From positions 1-64,000 of the forward strand of contig NZ_JACHXJ010000001.1 in assembly GCF_014192015.1 (NCBI RefSeq): DNA of 64,000 nt, written 5' to 3'. This document shows, piece after piece, positions 18,000 to 27,507 of the stretch. The DNA is from Paenibacillus rhizosphaerae (GTDB lineage: Bacteria > Bacillota > Bacilli > Paenibacillales > Paenibacillaceae). Position 1 is the stretch's first letter, and each line of letters opens with the position of its first letter. Below the pieces are notes generated by a model, which worked only from the letters and a program-made list of their open reading frames with translations, ran no database searches and was not told where the DNA came from. The translations under genes and the position numbers were made by a program.

Positions 18000-19598
18000 G
18001 TGCTTCAAACACTTATTGTGGATGACGAACCATCTCACATTCAGGGACTACTCCGTCACATCCCTTGGACGAGTCTTGGTTATACAACGCCATTAACTGC
18101 GGAAACAGGCGAATCGGGGGATTGTCTGCTTCAGACCACTCCTATCGATGTGCTAATAACCGATATATCTATGCCCGGCATGAATGGTATAGAACTTGCA
18201 GCAAAAGCGAAAATAATAAATCCAGATATTCAAATCCTGATAATCAGTGGTTACAATGAGTTTGAATTTGCACAGGAAGCTATTGATGTGGGAGCGAAAG
18301 GATATGTGCTGAAGCCACTGAATTTGAGGGAAATAGAGCGTAAACTGGCTGCATTCCGACAAACGTTGGAGAACATCAAGAAAATCAATGAGCAAACACT
18401 TCAATTTAAAGCAACAGTATCGAATAGCCGAGAATTGCTTAATGATTCTTTTATAGCTTACTTATTGGAAGATGAGCCGTTTGAGGAGAGCATGCTGAAC
18501 TCATGGTGCCAGCTTCTTAACCTTCCCGACTTAGATGAGGGAATTCAAATCATTGTAGCGATGCTTGACGATTATGCTGCATATGGCAGCGAGGCCGAAA
18601 GCAGGTTTATATTGTATTCTGCTCTTCAGCAGTCGGTTTCGGTTTGCTTGCAAGAGATGGGTGTCGTGCTTATTTCAAAACTTAAACCGGATGGGGTAGC
18701 GGCCATTATAGTAAACCCTTCGTCTGAGACGAGGATCCTTATCGATAAGGAAATGAGATTTGTTCAGGAATATCTTCGCAATACTTTCCAAGCTACAGTT
18801 ACAGTAGGCTTAAGCAGGAGAGGGGGTAAATGGAATGAGGTCCGTCATCTCATACGGGAGGTCAAATATACAATCTCCGATGCGCGGCAGAGCGAGAATG
18901 GGCAACTCTTGCATGTCGGAAGCATGGAGCAGAAAGCTTACGAGGAATTTCGATCACGTGAAGTTATGATTCCTGGGCTATTGTCACTGGCAGAAAGTGA
19001 GGAACTGGTTCCTCTGTTAGAAGCGGTGAAACGAGCATTTTATGACCTAGATACTAATGCCCACTCATTCTCATATATCCAATCATTTAGTATAAGCCTG
19101 ATTGGAGAATTGTCACGCAAGTTGTGGCACGATATGGAGGCGATAGCCAAACTAACCAAGCATGTCTGGCACCGATTATTGGAGGTTAGTACGATTGACG
19201 GGTTGAAGGGCATCGTTCTTGACTACATCGCTTCAGCTTTTGAGTTTGCTCGGAAAGAACGAACACTTCAGCATCATCATCTCATTCATCGCGTCTCCTC
19301 TTATATTGAGGATCAATTGCCGGATATTGAGTCGGTGAGGTTGCTTGCAGAACGGTTTCGCATCAGTGCAGGACATCTAAGCGTATTATTCAAAAAGGAA
19401 ACGGGAAAGACGATTTCTGATTATGTAAAGGATTTGCGGATGAAAAAAGCTAAAGATTTGCTGCAAGACCCGACAATCAAGATTTATGAGGTTTCTGAGC
19501 GAGTTGGTTTTCAAACTCAAGCTTATTTTACCTATCAATTCAAGAAGGTTGAGGGTTGCACGCCTATGGAGTATAGGGATCGTTATTACCGACAATGA
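18000..19598 (+). CDS. YesN-type response regulator (REC + AraC helix-turn-helix)
   Basis: The 532-residue protein starts with GTG behind GGAGGG. The receiver domain has phospho-acceptor Asp55 (ITDISMPG) and Lys of VLKPLNL. A long central region (about 130-420) separates it from the AraC-type domain, which has LAERFRISAGHLSVLFKKET and VGFQTQAYFTYQFKK. This is the long YesN form. It is the most likely activator of the promoter modules before 12370 and 14325. Confidence 0.9.
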   Translation: MLQTLIVDDEPSHIQGLLRHIPWTSLGYTTPLTAETGESGDCLLQTTPIDVLITDISMPGMNGIELAAKAKIINPDIQILIISGYNEFEFAQEAIDVGAKGYVLKPLNLREIERKLAAFRQTLENIKKINEQTLQFKATVSNSRELLNDSFIAYLLEDEPFEESMLNSWCQLLNLPDLDEGIQIIVAMLDDYAAYGSEAESRFILYSALQQSVSVCLQEMGVVLISKLKPDGVAAIIVNPSSETRILIDKEMRFVQEYLRNTFQATVTVGLSRRGGKWNEVRHLIREVKYTISDARQSENGQLLHVGSMEQKAYEEFRSREVMIPGLLSLAESEELVPLLEAVKRAFYDLDTNAHSFSYIQSFSISLIGELSRKLWHDMEAIAKLTKHVWHRLLEVSTIDGLKGIVLDYIASAFEFARKERTLQHHHLIHRVSSYIEDQLPDIESVRLLAERFRISAGHLSVLFKKETGKTISDYVKDLRMKKAKDLLQDPTIKIYEVSERVGFQTQAYFTYQFKKVEGCTPMEYRDRYYRQ

Positions 19599-19954
19599 TC
19601 TTCTAAACATTATTAAAATTTATCGCGGAATAATATTTAATAGGAAAAGAAATGGATAGGACATGTAATAACTCAAAATGATCATATCTGCTGATCGTAA
19701 GGAGAACTCGAATTTGATTGTAGTGATATAACACACTAACTGCCTACTGCGTCTTGCGAATATGCTTGGAAAAAGCGGAAAGTGACCGAAACAGCATTGA
19801 GAGTTCTTTAAATGACCTCATGAAGATGAGCACGTTGGTGATCATTTCTATAATTTCAATGTAAGAAATCTTATATCTTCAATAATGAAACAAGAGGAAA
19901 CTGCGGCGGTAAACTGATCGATGTATAACATAAACAAAAAGGAGATTTTATTTT
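19599..19954. other. Gap before the GH115 gene
   Basis: The 356 bases hold no gene I can support. A strong AAAAAGGAG ribosome site lies at the right end before the ATG at 19955. I see no convincing -35/-10 pair and no copy of the conserved promoter module. Confidence 0.5.
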
Positions 19955-22900
19955 ATGGACAAATATTCGTCAGTTCCCGTTGTCTTATATGACGGAAAAA
20001 CAACCGCACCCGTTTTGTTGGATGAAGGTTATTTGGGGAATCTGTACAGTAGTCGCAGTTACAGGCAGATCGTACGAGCCGTCGGAGATTTGCGCCAGGA
20101 CATCGCTATGGTAACCGGGGCGATCAAGGCAGATACTATACAGCAACAAATGGTCGATGACCCGCAGAGTCAGGCGGCTCGTTTAGACTTGGCTGACCAG
20201 AGGAAGATTCCTGCCTTGATTCACGCCGTGGAGAGTGGCAAACGGATAAAGACTGCCGTGATTATCGGCTCTATCGCAGACAGTCTGATTATTCAGCGAT
20301 TGATGGCGGAAGGCAAGCTGGAGGAAGCATTACGAATTGAAGGCAAGTGGGAGGCATATCTCGTCGCGGCGGTGGACCACCCACTAGAGGGCATCGAACG
20401 CGCGCTGGTTATTGCCGGAAGTGATGCACGTGGTACCATCTTCGGCATCTATACGTTATCCGAATTACTCGGTGTGTCTCCATGGTACTGGTACAGTGAT
20501 GTGCCCGTGCTTGTAAAGGAGCGGATTGTTCTGAACGGTTTGATTGACAATCCGATTGTGGAGGAAGGGCCGAGTGTAAAGTATCGAGGCATTTTTATGA
20601 ACGACGAAGAACGCACTATCGACTGGGCGAAAAAAAAATTTCCGGCAGAGAACGGCACACCGGAAGTGAACTTTTATCGGCATATCTTTGAATTACTGCT
20701 TCGGTTGAAATGTAATGTACTATGGCCAGCGATGCATGAGGGGACAACGGCTTTTAACCGGATGACGGATGAGAACGGTATTCCACTCAACGCCAAGGAA
20801 GCGGCGGAATACGGCGTAATCATGTCAGCGTCCCACTGTGAAATGTTGCTGCGCAACAATGTCGATGAGTGGGAGCCTTGGTATGAAGCGCATCGGAACG
20901 ATTATGACTGGGGCGGCGATAACTACAGGGAAGCCTTCGATTATACCCGTCATAAGGAGGCTATTTTAGCCTATTGGAAAGAACGTTTAACGGCCAACAG
21001 GGAGTTCGAAAGCATTCTTGCACTCGGCATTCGCGGCGTTCATGACGGAAAATACACATGCAAAAATCTTTCTGAAACCTTTGGAACTGAGATTGCCATG
21101 ATGGCCGATGTCGTTTACGAGCAACGCAAGCTCATCGAAGATGTGTATGGCAGCGCTAATGCTGTGGCTCAGGTTTTTATTCCCTATAAAGAAATGGGCA
21201 ATCTTTATAATGAAGGTCTGAAAGCCTACCTTCCCGACGATGTCATGCTGATGTGGGCGGAGGATAATTACGGTTATTTACGCCAGGTTCCAAATACTGA
21301 GGAACGCAGTCGTTTCTCGGGTAGTGGCATCTATTATCATAGTTCTTATTGGGGAAAACCCAAAAGCTACCTTTGGCTTAATTCCATTCAACTCTCTCTG
21401 ATGGTCGAACAATTGTGTCGCGCTTATGACACTGGGGCAGGCACTTACTGGATTCTTAACGTCGGTGACATCAAGCCAGGCGAGATTGCTCTGGAATGTT
21501 TTGCGAAGCTCTCGTGGGATATTACAGGCGAGGATGTCAAGATGCTGGAATCCAAGTTTTTGAAAAATCATGCTATGCGGGACTACCATTTGTCGGAGGC
21601 TGATGCGGCTATAGTGGCGAAGGTGATGGATCAATATTTCCGGTTATGCGGGACGAAGCGTCCGGAGTTTTTCGGGACAGAAAATCCTTCAGGCGTTCAT
21701 TCTACCGCTTTTCATGAGGAGTTAGCGTACCCCTTTAGCGTCGCTGGAGTCGGCGATGAAGGTATGCTGCTTCTGGAACGGTGTAACTGGCTGTTGGAAA
21801 CTTTGATCACGATCTATGAGAAATTGGACGAACAGCATCAATCCGCACTATATCAACAATTGTTGCATCATGTTATATCCTATCTCGGTGTCGCGGAGGA
21901 GTATGTTTATTATTGGAAGAATCGGCTTGCAGCGTCTCAAGGAAGATATGCGAGTGCTCGGATTTATGCGGAGCTTTCCCGGAAGGGACGCGACCGAATT
22001 CAAACTGCTCAAGACAAGTTCTGGGAAGTTAGTAAAGGGAAATGGCACAAGGCTATCGGTTATAGCCATCCTATTACCTATTATGGCGGCGTTAATGAAG
22101 GTATCGTACTTTTGAGTGATGACCATTACTCGACTGTATCGAGTCCGGCGTGGGGTGCGGGTGCAGCAGCAGAAGGACAAAATACGGCGGGCGCTGGTAC
22201 TTTGCGATTCAATTCCCAAGTGAACGATATGCATTACTTCGATGTCTTCTCCAGAGGCAATGAAAAGGCGGAATGGATTGCCGAATCGGATGAGTGGATC
22301 GTTCTTTCGGCAAACGCTGGTAGTACGGCTGCAGAAGAACGAGTGACGGTTGCAATCGACTGGTCCATGCTTAGTTGCTCTGCAGCGGGCTTGATTCGGG
22401 TGTTCAACGCAGATCACGGTAAAAAAGTAGGAGAGGCTGTCTCCGTCTTTGCCGTGATGGCAATCGTATCGGAAGTCGCGTTTGATGGCCCCTCCTTCAT
22501 TGAGGCCAACGGCTATGTTGCCGTGGAAGCGGAGCATTATACCGAGAGTCGTAAAGGTAAGGATGGCAGCGAATGGCGGCCGATCAAGTCCAACGGACCA
22601 CGCGGCGATACCATGAAAGCATTTCCGGACACCGCGGAGCGCGGGGATTGCGATTTCGCGAACACTGCGCAATTAAGATACCACATTTATTTTACAAGCA
22701 CAGGAACCTTCAAGGGCACCTTTTACAGGATTCCGACGCTAAATGAAGGCTTTGACGATTATGGTAATCCGCGCAGCTGCCGCACAGCAATTGGACTGGA
22801 CGAAGTCCTCCCGGCAATGGCACAACTGGATGGTCAGTCCTCTTGGGGAGGTAGAAGATGGGAAGAGAATATTATGCGCATGATAGAGCTGTTAGAGTTC

Positions 22901-23110
22901 ACTCTTATTGTTCAAACACCTGGCTGGCATGATCTAGTGGTCTACCGTTCAGACGCATCCATCGTTTTTAGCCGAATTGTAATAGAGACGGAGCAAGGGG
23001 CCGTGGACGGTTCGCTGCTTGGGCCTATGGAGAGTCCAAATAATATAGCGGGAGATGATGTGGAAAGAAGCCGAGTGGCAGGATTAACGAGAGAATTAGA
23101 TGAGGCTTAA
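19955..23110 (+). CDS. GH115 family alpha-glucuronidase-like enzyme
   Basis: The 1051-residue protein fits the length and layout of GH115 xylan alpha-1,2-glucuronidases. It has an N-terminal alpha/beta domain with IVRAVGDLRQDIAMVTG and VIIGSIADS. The central catalytic barrel contains YRGIFMNDEERTIDWAKKKF and KCNVLWPAMHE, and also GIRGVHDG and MWAEDNYGY. C-terminal helical and beta-sandwich domains follow. No signal peptide is visible, so it should act in the cytoplasm, removing (4-O-methyl) glucuronate from imported oligosaccharides. It is followed by GH43-like and GH35 genes. Confidence 0.88.
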   Translation: MDKYSSVPVVLYDGKTTAPVLLDEGYLGNLYSSRSYRQIVRAVGDLRQDIAMVTGAIKADTIQQQMVDDPQSQAARLDLADQRKIPALIHAVESGKRIKTAVIIGSIADSLIIQRLMAEGKLEEALRIEGKWEAYLVAAVDHPLEGIERALVIAGSDARGTIFGIYTLSELLGVSPWYWYSDVPVLVKERIVLNGLIDNPIVEEGPSVKYRGIFMNDEERTIDWAKKKFPAENGTPEVNFYRHIFELLLRLKCNVLWPAMHEGTTAFNRMTDENGIPLNAKEAAEYGVIMSASHCEMLLRNNVDEWEPWYEAHRNDYDWGGDNYREAFDYTRHKEAILAYWKERLTANREFESILALGIRGVHDGKYTCKNLSETFGTEIAMMADVVYEQRKLIEDVYGSANAVAQVFIPYKEMGNLYNEGLKAYLPDDVMLMWAEDNYGYLRQVPNTEERSRFSGSGIYYHSSYWGKPKSYLWLNSIQLSLMVEQLCRAYDTGAGTYWILNVGDIKPGEIALECFAKLSWDITGEDVKMLESKFLKNHAMRDYHLSEADAAIVAKVMDQYFRLCGTKRPEFFGTENPSGVHSTAFHEELAYPFSVAGVGDEGMLLLERCNWLLETLITIYEKLDEQHQSALYQQLLHHVISYLGVAEEYVYYWKNRLAASQGRYASARIYAELSRKGRDRIQTAQDKFWEVSKGKWHKAIGYSHPITYYGGVNEGIVLLSDDHYSTVSSPAWGAGAAAEGQNTAGAGTLRFNSQVNDMHYFDVFSRGNEKAEWIAESDEWIVLSANAGSTAAEERVTVAIDWSMLSCSAAGLIRVFNADHGKKVGEAVSVFAVMAIVSEVAFDGPSFIEANGYVAVEAEHYTESRKGKDGSEWRPIKSNGPRGDTMKAFPDTAERGDCDFANTAQLRYHIYFTSTGTFKGTFYRIPTLNEGFDDYGNPRSCRTAIGLDEVLPAMAQLDGQSSWGGRRWEENIMRMIELLEFTLIVQTPGWHDLVVYRSDASIVFSRIVIETEQGAVDGSLLGPMESPNNIAGDDVERSRVAGLTRELDEA

Positions 23111-23208
23111 CCGACGGGTAATGGAGTTGACAGCAACCATCCTTGTTTGAGAGGCTGTTTCTATTTTAGTCTCGCATAATTTATATTGGGGAAGAAAAGG
23201 AGAATACT

Positions 23209-24477
23209 ATGAATAAGGGTATTATATTCAATGGAGTTCCATGGTTTGATCAGAATTTGGAGACGGTTAATGCTCATAGTGTTTGTGTACTAAAGGAAGG
23301 GAATAAGTATTATCTTTTTGGAGAGTACAAAACGAATGATGTCAATAAGTACATTGGTTTCTCTTGCTATTCCTCTCATAACCTGTCGGACTGGCAGTTT
23401 GAAAGATTGGCATTACCGCCACAAGAACAAGGACTTCTCGGTCCTGATCGAATTGGAGAACGGGTAAAGGTATTGAAGAACCATAACACCGGTACCTATG
23501 TCATGCTGATGCATACGGATAATTTGAAATACACTGATCCGTGTATAGGGCTTGCGACTTGCGATACGATTGACGGAACATTCAAGTTTCAAGGGCCGCT
23601 GCTTTTCGAGGGAGAACCTATTAGAATGTGGGATATGGGAACCTTTGTTGATGAGGATGGGGCAGCGTATTTATTACTCCACGAAGGCGACATCTATCGG
23701 TTAAGCGATGATTATCTTACCGCGGTGGAAAAAGTTGCGGAAAATATTGCACCGGGCGGCGAGTCACCAGCAATGTTCCGTGATGGAAGCCATTATTTTA
23801 TGATGTTCTCAAACAAAACGGGTTGGGAAAGAAACGACAACTATTATTTCGTCTCGAATGACTTGCGCGGTCCATGGAAAAAACAAGGGTTATTTTGCCC
23901 CAAAGACAGTCTAACTTTTAATTCCCAATGTTCTTTTGTGCTTTCAATAGATATAAATGGGAGAACAGTCCCAATCTATATGGGAGATCGTTGGTCATAT
24001 CCTCGACAAGCTTCAAGTGCCTCACAAGTTTGGCTGCCTATGACAGTCAAAGAAGACACATGTCGCATTTCGGAGTATTTTCCGGTTTGGAGTAGTGACA
24101 CAGGAACCGAAGTTTTAGTTGAAGGAAACGAAGAGATATTATCATTTCGTTCAAATAAACATGGTGAATCCATAAATTATTCTTTTGAAGGAACTCAAAT
24201 TATTGTATACGGCATAAGTGATTGTCATAGTGGCTATGCAGAAGTTCTTATCTATAATGACGAAGAAGAACTCATTCACAGATCTACGGTTGATTTTTAC
24301 AGCTTGGTTACGGATAACAATATTAAATATGTTTCACCGAAACTGCCAGGTGGAAAGTACAAGCTTGAGGTTCGTGTAATGGGTGAAAATGGAGTTTGGT
24401 ACACAAAGAATGGTACTAAATATGGAAGTGATGATCATTTTGTAACACTTAATAGTGTGAAGGTTTGCACAGACTAA
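23209..24477 (+). CDS. GH43-like five-bladed propeller glycosidase
   Basis: The 422-residue protein resembles GH43 enzymes, especially the galactan-type subfamilies. It has WFDQNLETVNAHSVCVLKEG (candidate base Asp14) and YYLFGEYKT. It also has RMWDMGTFVDEDGAAYLL (candidate pKa-tuning Asp) and GGESPAMFRDGSHYFM (candidate acid Glu). A C-terminal beta-sandwich (about 300-420) could bind carbohydrate. No signal peptide is seen. An AAAAGGAG site precedes the ATG. Substrate is uncertain: beta-galactan, arabinan or xylan side chains are all possible. Confidence 0.75.
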   Translation: MNKGIIFNGVPWFDQNLETVNAHSVCVLKEGNKYYLFGEYKTNDVNKYIGFSCYSSHNLSDWQFERLALPPQEQGLLGPDRIGERVKVLKNHNTGTYVMLMHTDNLKYTDPCIGLATCDTIDGTFKFQGPLLFEGEPIRMWDMGTFVDEDGAAYLLLHEGDIYRLSDDYLTAVEKVAENIAPGGESPAMFRDGSHYFMMFSNKTGWERNDNYYFVSNDLRGPWKKQGLFCPKDSLTFNSQCSFVLSIDINGRTVPIYMGDRWSYPRQASSASQVWLPMTVKEDTCRISEYFPVWSSDTGTEVLVEGNEEILSFRSNKHGESINYSFEGTQIIVYGISDCHSGYAEVLIYNDEEELIHRSTVDFYSLVTDNNIKYVSPKLPGGKYKLEVRVMGENGVWYTKNGTKYGSDDHFVTLNSVKVCTD

Positions 24478-24657
24478 AGCTAATTTAAGGTGAATATTGA
24501 ATTATTGAAACATCATGATGCATGAAATTCATGGAGTAAATATATAGCTCTCCGGGACATATGAAAATCAGCGGCAACCACAGGAACCAAACCCTCGAAA
24601 AGATCATCGCGGCGAGCAAAAATCAAAGGGCGGAAAATGAGGAAAGGGTGAGCAAAG

Positions 24658-26721
24658 ATGTATACATTCAAACCTTACAAAGAACCTGTACTATTAAGTG
24701 ATCATTTGAACTTGGGAGGCGAAAACCCAAGTGGAGATAAAATAGAATTGACGAGCCATTATATTTTGCGCAACGGCAAGCCATGGCTGCCTGTCATGGG
24801 GGAATTTCACTTTTCGAGATATAACCGTCAATACTGGTATGAAGAGCTCTGCAAAATGAAGGCGGGCGGCATTACTCTGGTGTCGACGTATATTTTCTGG
24901 ATTTATCACGAGGAAATTGAAGGCGTATTCGATTTCTCCGGCGATAATAACCTTCGAGCCTTCATCCTCGAATGTCAGAGGGCCGGTTTGGAAGTGGTCA
25001 TCCGAATTGGACCCTGGGTTCATGGAGAATGTAGAAATGGAGGCTTTCCGGACTGGCTGCTAAAGAAGCCGTACAAGCTTCGTGAAAACAATCCGGACTA
25101 TCTTAACAAAGCTCGCATTTTATACGAGAAGATCTCCGAACAGGTGCAAGGGCTGTTTTTCAAGGACGGCGGAAATATCGTGGCTGTGCAGTTGGAAAAC
25201 GAGTTGACGAATGACGCAGAACACCTGGCCAAACTGAAAGATATGGCGATCGCCTGTGGCATGATAGCGCCAATTTACACCGTGACGGGATGGAATGCTG
25301 CTGCTGGCGCGAAGATTCCTGTGGATGAAGTGTTTCCTGTATTCGGTGGGTATTGCGATGCGCCGTGGGCTAGGCATATGGAGCCACTTCCACCGTCTCC
25401 CCATTATTTTTTTACGGGGTTGCGTAATGATACGGGCATCGGAGCGGATCTACTTCCGGCAAAACTTGGGGATGAGGGTCAATGGCGGTTGCCTTACGAA
25501 CGATATCCCTTCGCAACTTGTGAGTTGGGCGGGGGATTGCATTCGACGCATCACCGCAGATATATCGTTCGAGGCATGGATATCTACGCCATATCGCTTG
25601 TCAAGCTCGGTGATGGAAACAACTTGATAGGCTACTATATGTACCATGGCGGTACGAACAAAATCGGCCAGTACTCCACATTTCAGGAATCAAAGGCCAC
25701 GGGATATCCGAATGATTATCCTATCCTTTCCTACGATTTTCAGGGGGCATTGTCCGAGTACGGAGAGGTGGCGGAGCATTACCGGCTGTTAAACCTCCTG
25801 CATCTTTTTGTGCAGGACTTTGAGGAATTGTTTGCGCCCATGGTCAAAGTGGGAGCTGCTCAGAACGTGACAAGGGATGACACGACAACTTTGCGATATG
25901 CGATGCGAACTGATGGCAAACGGGGCTTCGTGTTCGTGAACCATTACCAGCGACGGTCCGAGCTGGAGAATCTGCAAGATGTCGTCATTGACACGGGCAT
26001 CGTGACATTCCCTCCCATTGATGTGAATGGGGAAGTAAGCTTTTTTATGCCTTTTCATATGGATTTGAAGGGAAATATGCTTCGATATGCTACAGCACAG
26101 CCGCTATGCAGACAAGACAACACCTACTTTTTTGCAGAAATTCCGGGTATTTCTGCGGAGTACCAGTTGGTCGACGGTGAGACATTCAAGCCAGTCGCAG
26201 GGCTGCAATCGGTCTTTTCTGTCAACGGGGCTTCGATTGTGACGCTTACCTGGGATCAGGCAAGATATCTGCGCCGACTGGATGGAGAATTGTATATTGG
26301 CGATGGATGCGACCTGTATAGAGCTAACGATAAGATTTGTTCTGTGAGTAATGGAAATTTCAACTATTGGCATTGGACGGGGGAGTGTTTTGAAAATCAT
26401 TCCATCGAGCAGCCGTTCACTGCTCCTGTTTATACGTTTGAACCTGTAGAAGAGCCGCCGTTTGTCCCGCATCACACAGAGACGCTGCATATCGGAGGCA
26501 AGAGAAAGGTGGAATGGAAAAAAATAACTGTAACTGGATCCCAGGGTTTTGTCGAAATTGATTACTACGGGGATGTGGCACACCAATATGCGGATGGAGA
26601 ACTGGTGGCCGATAACTTCTATTGTGGCTTGGTATGGAGAATACCAGCAAGACTTCTGGAAGGCAGAGCATGCTATCTAGCCGTTTCGGAAATGCGCGAC
26701 GATTTTTATCGCGAGTTTTAA
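24658..26721 (+). CDS. GH35 beta-galactosidase
   Basis: The 687-residue protein shows the GH35 barrel: PVMGEFHFSRYNRQYWYEEL, TYIFWIYHEEIEGVFDFSG and RIGPWVHGECRNGGFPDWLL. The acid/base Glu182 sits in VQLENEL and the nucleophile Glu289 in ATCELGGG. C-terminal beta domains follow. No signal peptide is present. It should release terminal beta-galactose in the cytoplasm, a second galactosidase besides GH42. It lies 180 bases after the GH43-like gene on the same strand and probably shares its transcript. Confidence 0.9.
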   Translation: MYTFKPYKEPVLLSDHLNLGGENPSGDKIELTSHYILRNGKPWLPVMGEFHFSRYNRQYWYEELCKMKAGGITLVSTYIFWIYHEEIEGVFDFSGDNNLRAFILECQRAGLEVVIRIGPWVHGECRNGGFPDWLLKKPYKLRENNPDYLNKARILYEKISEQVQGLFFKDGGNIVAVQLENELTNDAEHLAKLKDMAIACGMIAPIYTVTGWNAAAGAKIPVDEVFPVFGGYCDAPWARHMEPLPPSPHYFFTGLRNDTGIGADLLPAKLGDEGQWRLPYERYPFATCELGGGLHSTHHRRYIVRGMDIYAISLVKLGDGNNLIGYYMYHGGTNKIGQYSTFQESKATGYPNDYPILSYDFQGALSEYGEVAEHYRLLNLLHLFVQDFEELFAPMVKVGAAQNVTRDDTTTLRYAMRTDGKRGFVFVNHYQRRSELENLQDVVIDTGIVTFPPIDVNGEVSFFMPFHMDLKGNMLRYATAQPLCRQDNTYFFAEIPGISAEYQLVDGETFKPVAGLQSVFSVNGASIVTLTWDQARYLRRLDGELYIGDGCDLYRANDKICSVSNGNFNYWHWTGECFENHSIEQPFTAPVYTFEPVEEPPFVPHHTETLHIGGKRKVEWKKITVTGSQGFVEIDYYGDVAHQYADGELVADNFYCGLVWRIPARLLEGRACYLAVSEMRDDFYREF

Positions 26722-26804
26722 ATGGGACAGTAATGACGATTCGGGCTATGAAACTTTACTTCACTACAGAGGATTAGGTAATCCCCTAACTTATAAAATA
26801 TGAG

Positions 26805-26940
26805 TGTCGGAGGACAAATACATACATCCATTCGAATCCGCGCTCTGCGCGGATTTTTCTTTTTATGAATGCAAGTTCTTGCCTTTTGTCTCAGACAATA
26901 ACTTGCAACTTTATCCGTTTGATGACAAGAACTTGCATTG
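26805..26940 (+). repeat. Second repeat family (GTCGGAGGACAAA), copy 1, with terminator
   Basis: The block starts GTGTCGGAGGACAAATACAT. It then holds a perfect hairpin AATCCGCGC/GCGCGGATT (26835-26855) followed by a T-run, a good terminator for the GH35 gene. Beyond it, AATGCAAGTTCTTG (26869-26882) is the inverted match of CAAGAACTTGCATT (26927-26940). Related blocks lie at 42973, 48361 and 49019. The rest of the gap to 27396 holds a further terminator and the promoter module; minus-strand frames across it look spurious. Confidence 0.65.
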
Positions 26941-27193
26941 TTTGCCGTTAATGTTTTCTGCAATCGCCTCGAGCTAGATTTGCCCAGTCCCATAAGCAAC
27001 GGAAGATAAGGCATCGGGTGAAAGGAGGGGAGAGCCTTCCATGACTGGCGGCAATATGAGGCAATTCTTGGCCACTTTACGTTTGATCGAATTCTTTCTG
27101 AGAATGAACAGAATAATAAAGCCTTAGAACATCGAACATTCAAGAATAAGCAGCACCTCCGTAGTTGATAGAAAAATTAGTCTTTTCGATTCG

Positions 27194-27227
27194 AGAAGCC
27201 CTTTTTGTCGGAGGCTTCTTTTATTTT
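27194..27227 (+). terminator. Rho-independent terminator candidate
   Basis: AGAAGCC (27194-27200) pairs with GGCTTCT (27213-27219), followed by TTTATTTT. No intact gene ends just before it, so it may be left from a lost gene. Confidence 0.55.
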
Positions 27228-27308
27228 GCAGCGGAACGGTTACTGTTGACGAACAATTGGCTTCTGTTGGAGCACCCGCTTTTCTAAAGACGAATGAAAA
27301 CAATCTTA

Positions 27309-27372
27309 TCAAATTGACAGAAATCTAATCGTTGTTACGTATCCGTTTTCCTGCTCATCAGTATAATTGGAG
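27309..27372 (+). promoter_or_regulatory. Conserved promoter module, copy C
   Basis: It aligns with the modules at 12188 and 14232: GAAATCTAATCGTTGTTACG, then TATCCGTTTTC, then TATAAT at 27362-27367. It precedes a permease gene cut to 36 codons, so the promoter now points into a decayed region. It shows that a third transporter operon of the same regulon once existed here. Confidence 0.65.
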
Positions 27373-27396
27373 GTACGGACAACAAGGGGAGACGAG

Positions 27397-27507
27397 ATGC
27401 TCGTAAAGATTTATAAATATCGCTGGCAATATGCGATGATTTTGCCTGCGCTTGTGTTGCTTTTACTATTCAATTATATTCCGATGGCGGGTAAGGAGCC
27501 CTGGTAG
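27397..27507 (+). pseudogene. N-terminal fragment of an LplB-type permease
   Basis: After an AAGGGG site, the 36-codon frame reads MLVKIYKYRWQYAMILPALV, then LLLLFNYIPMAG. This is closely similar to the first 30 residues of the permease at 14325. After MAG the sequence switches to an unrelated frame and stops. The join at about 27490 fuses it to the end of a secreted hydrolase gene, a clear deletion scar. Confidence 0.8.

Noticed and set aside
26718-27312. Minus-strand frames of 141 and 62 codons after the GH35 gene
   Set aside because: They run through two terminators and a repeat, lack ribosome sites, and have no plausible protein character.
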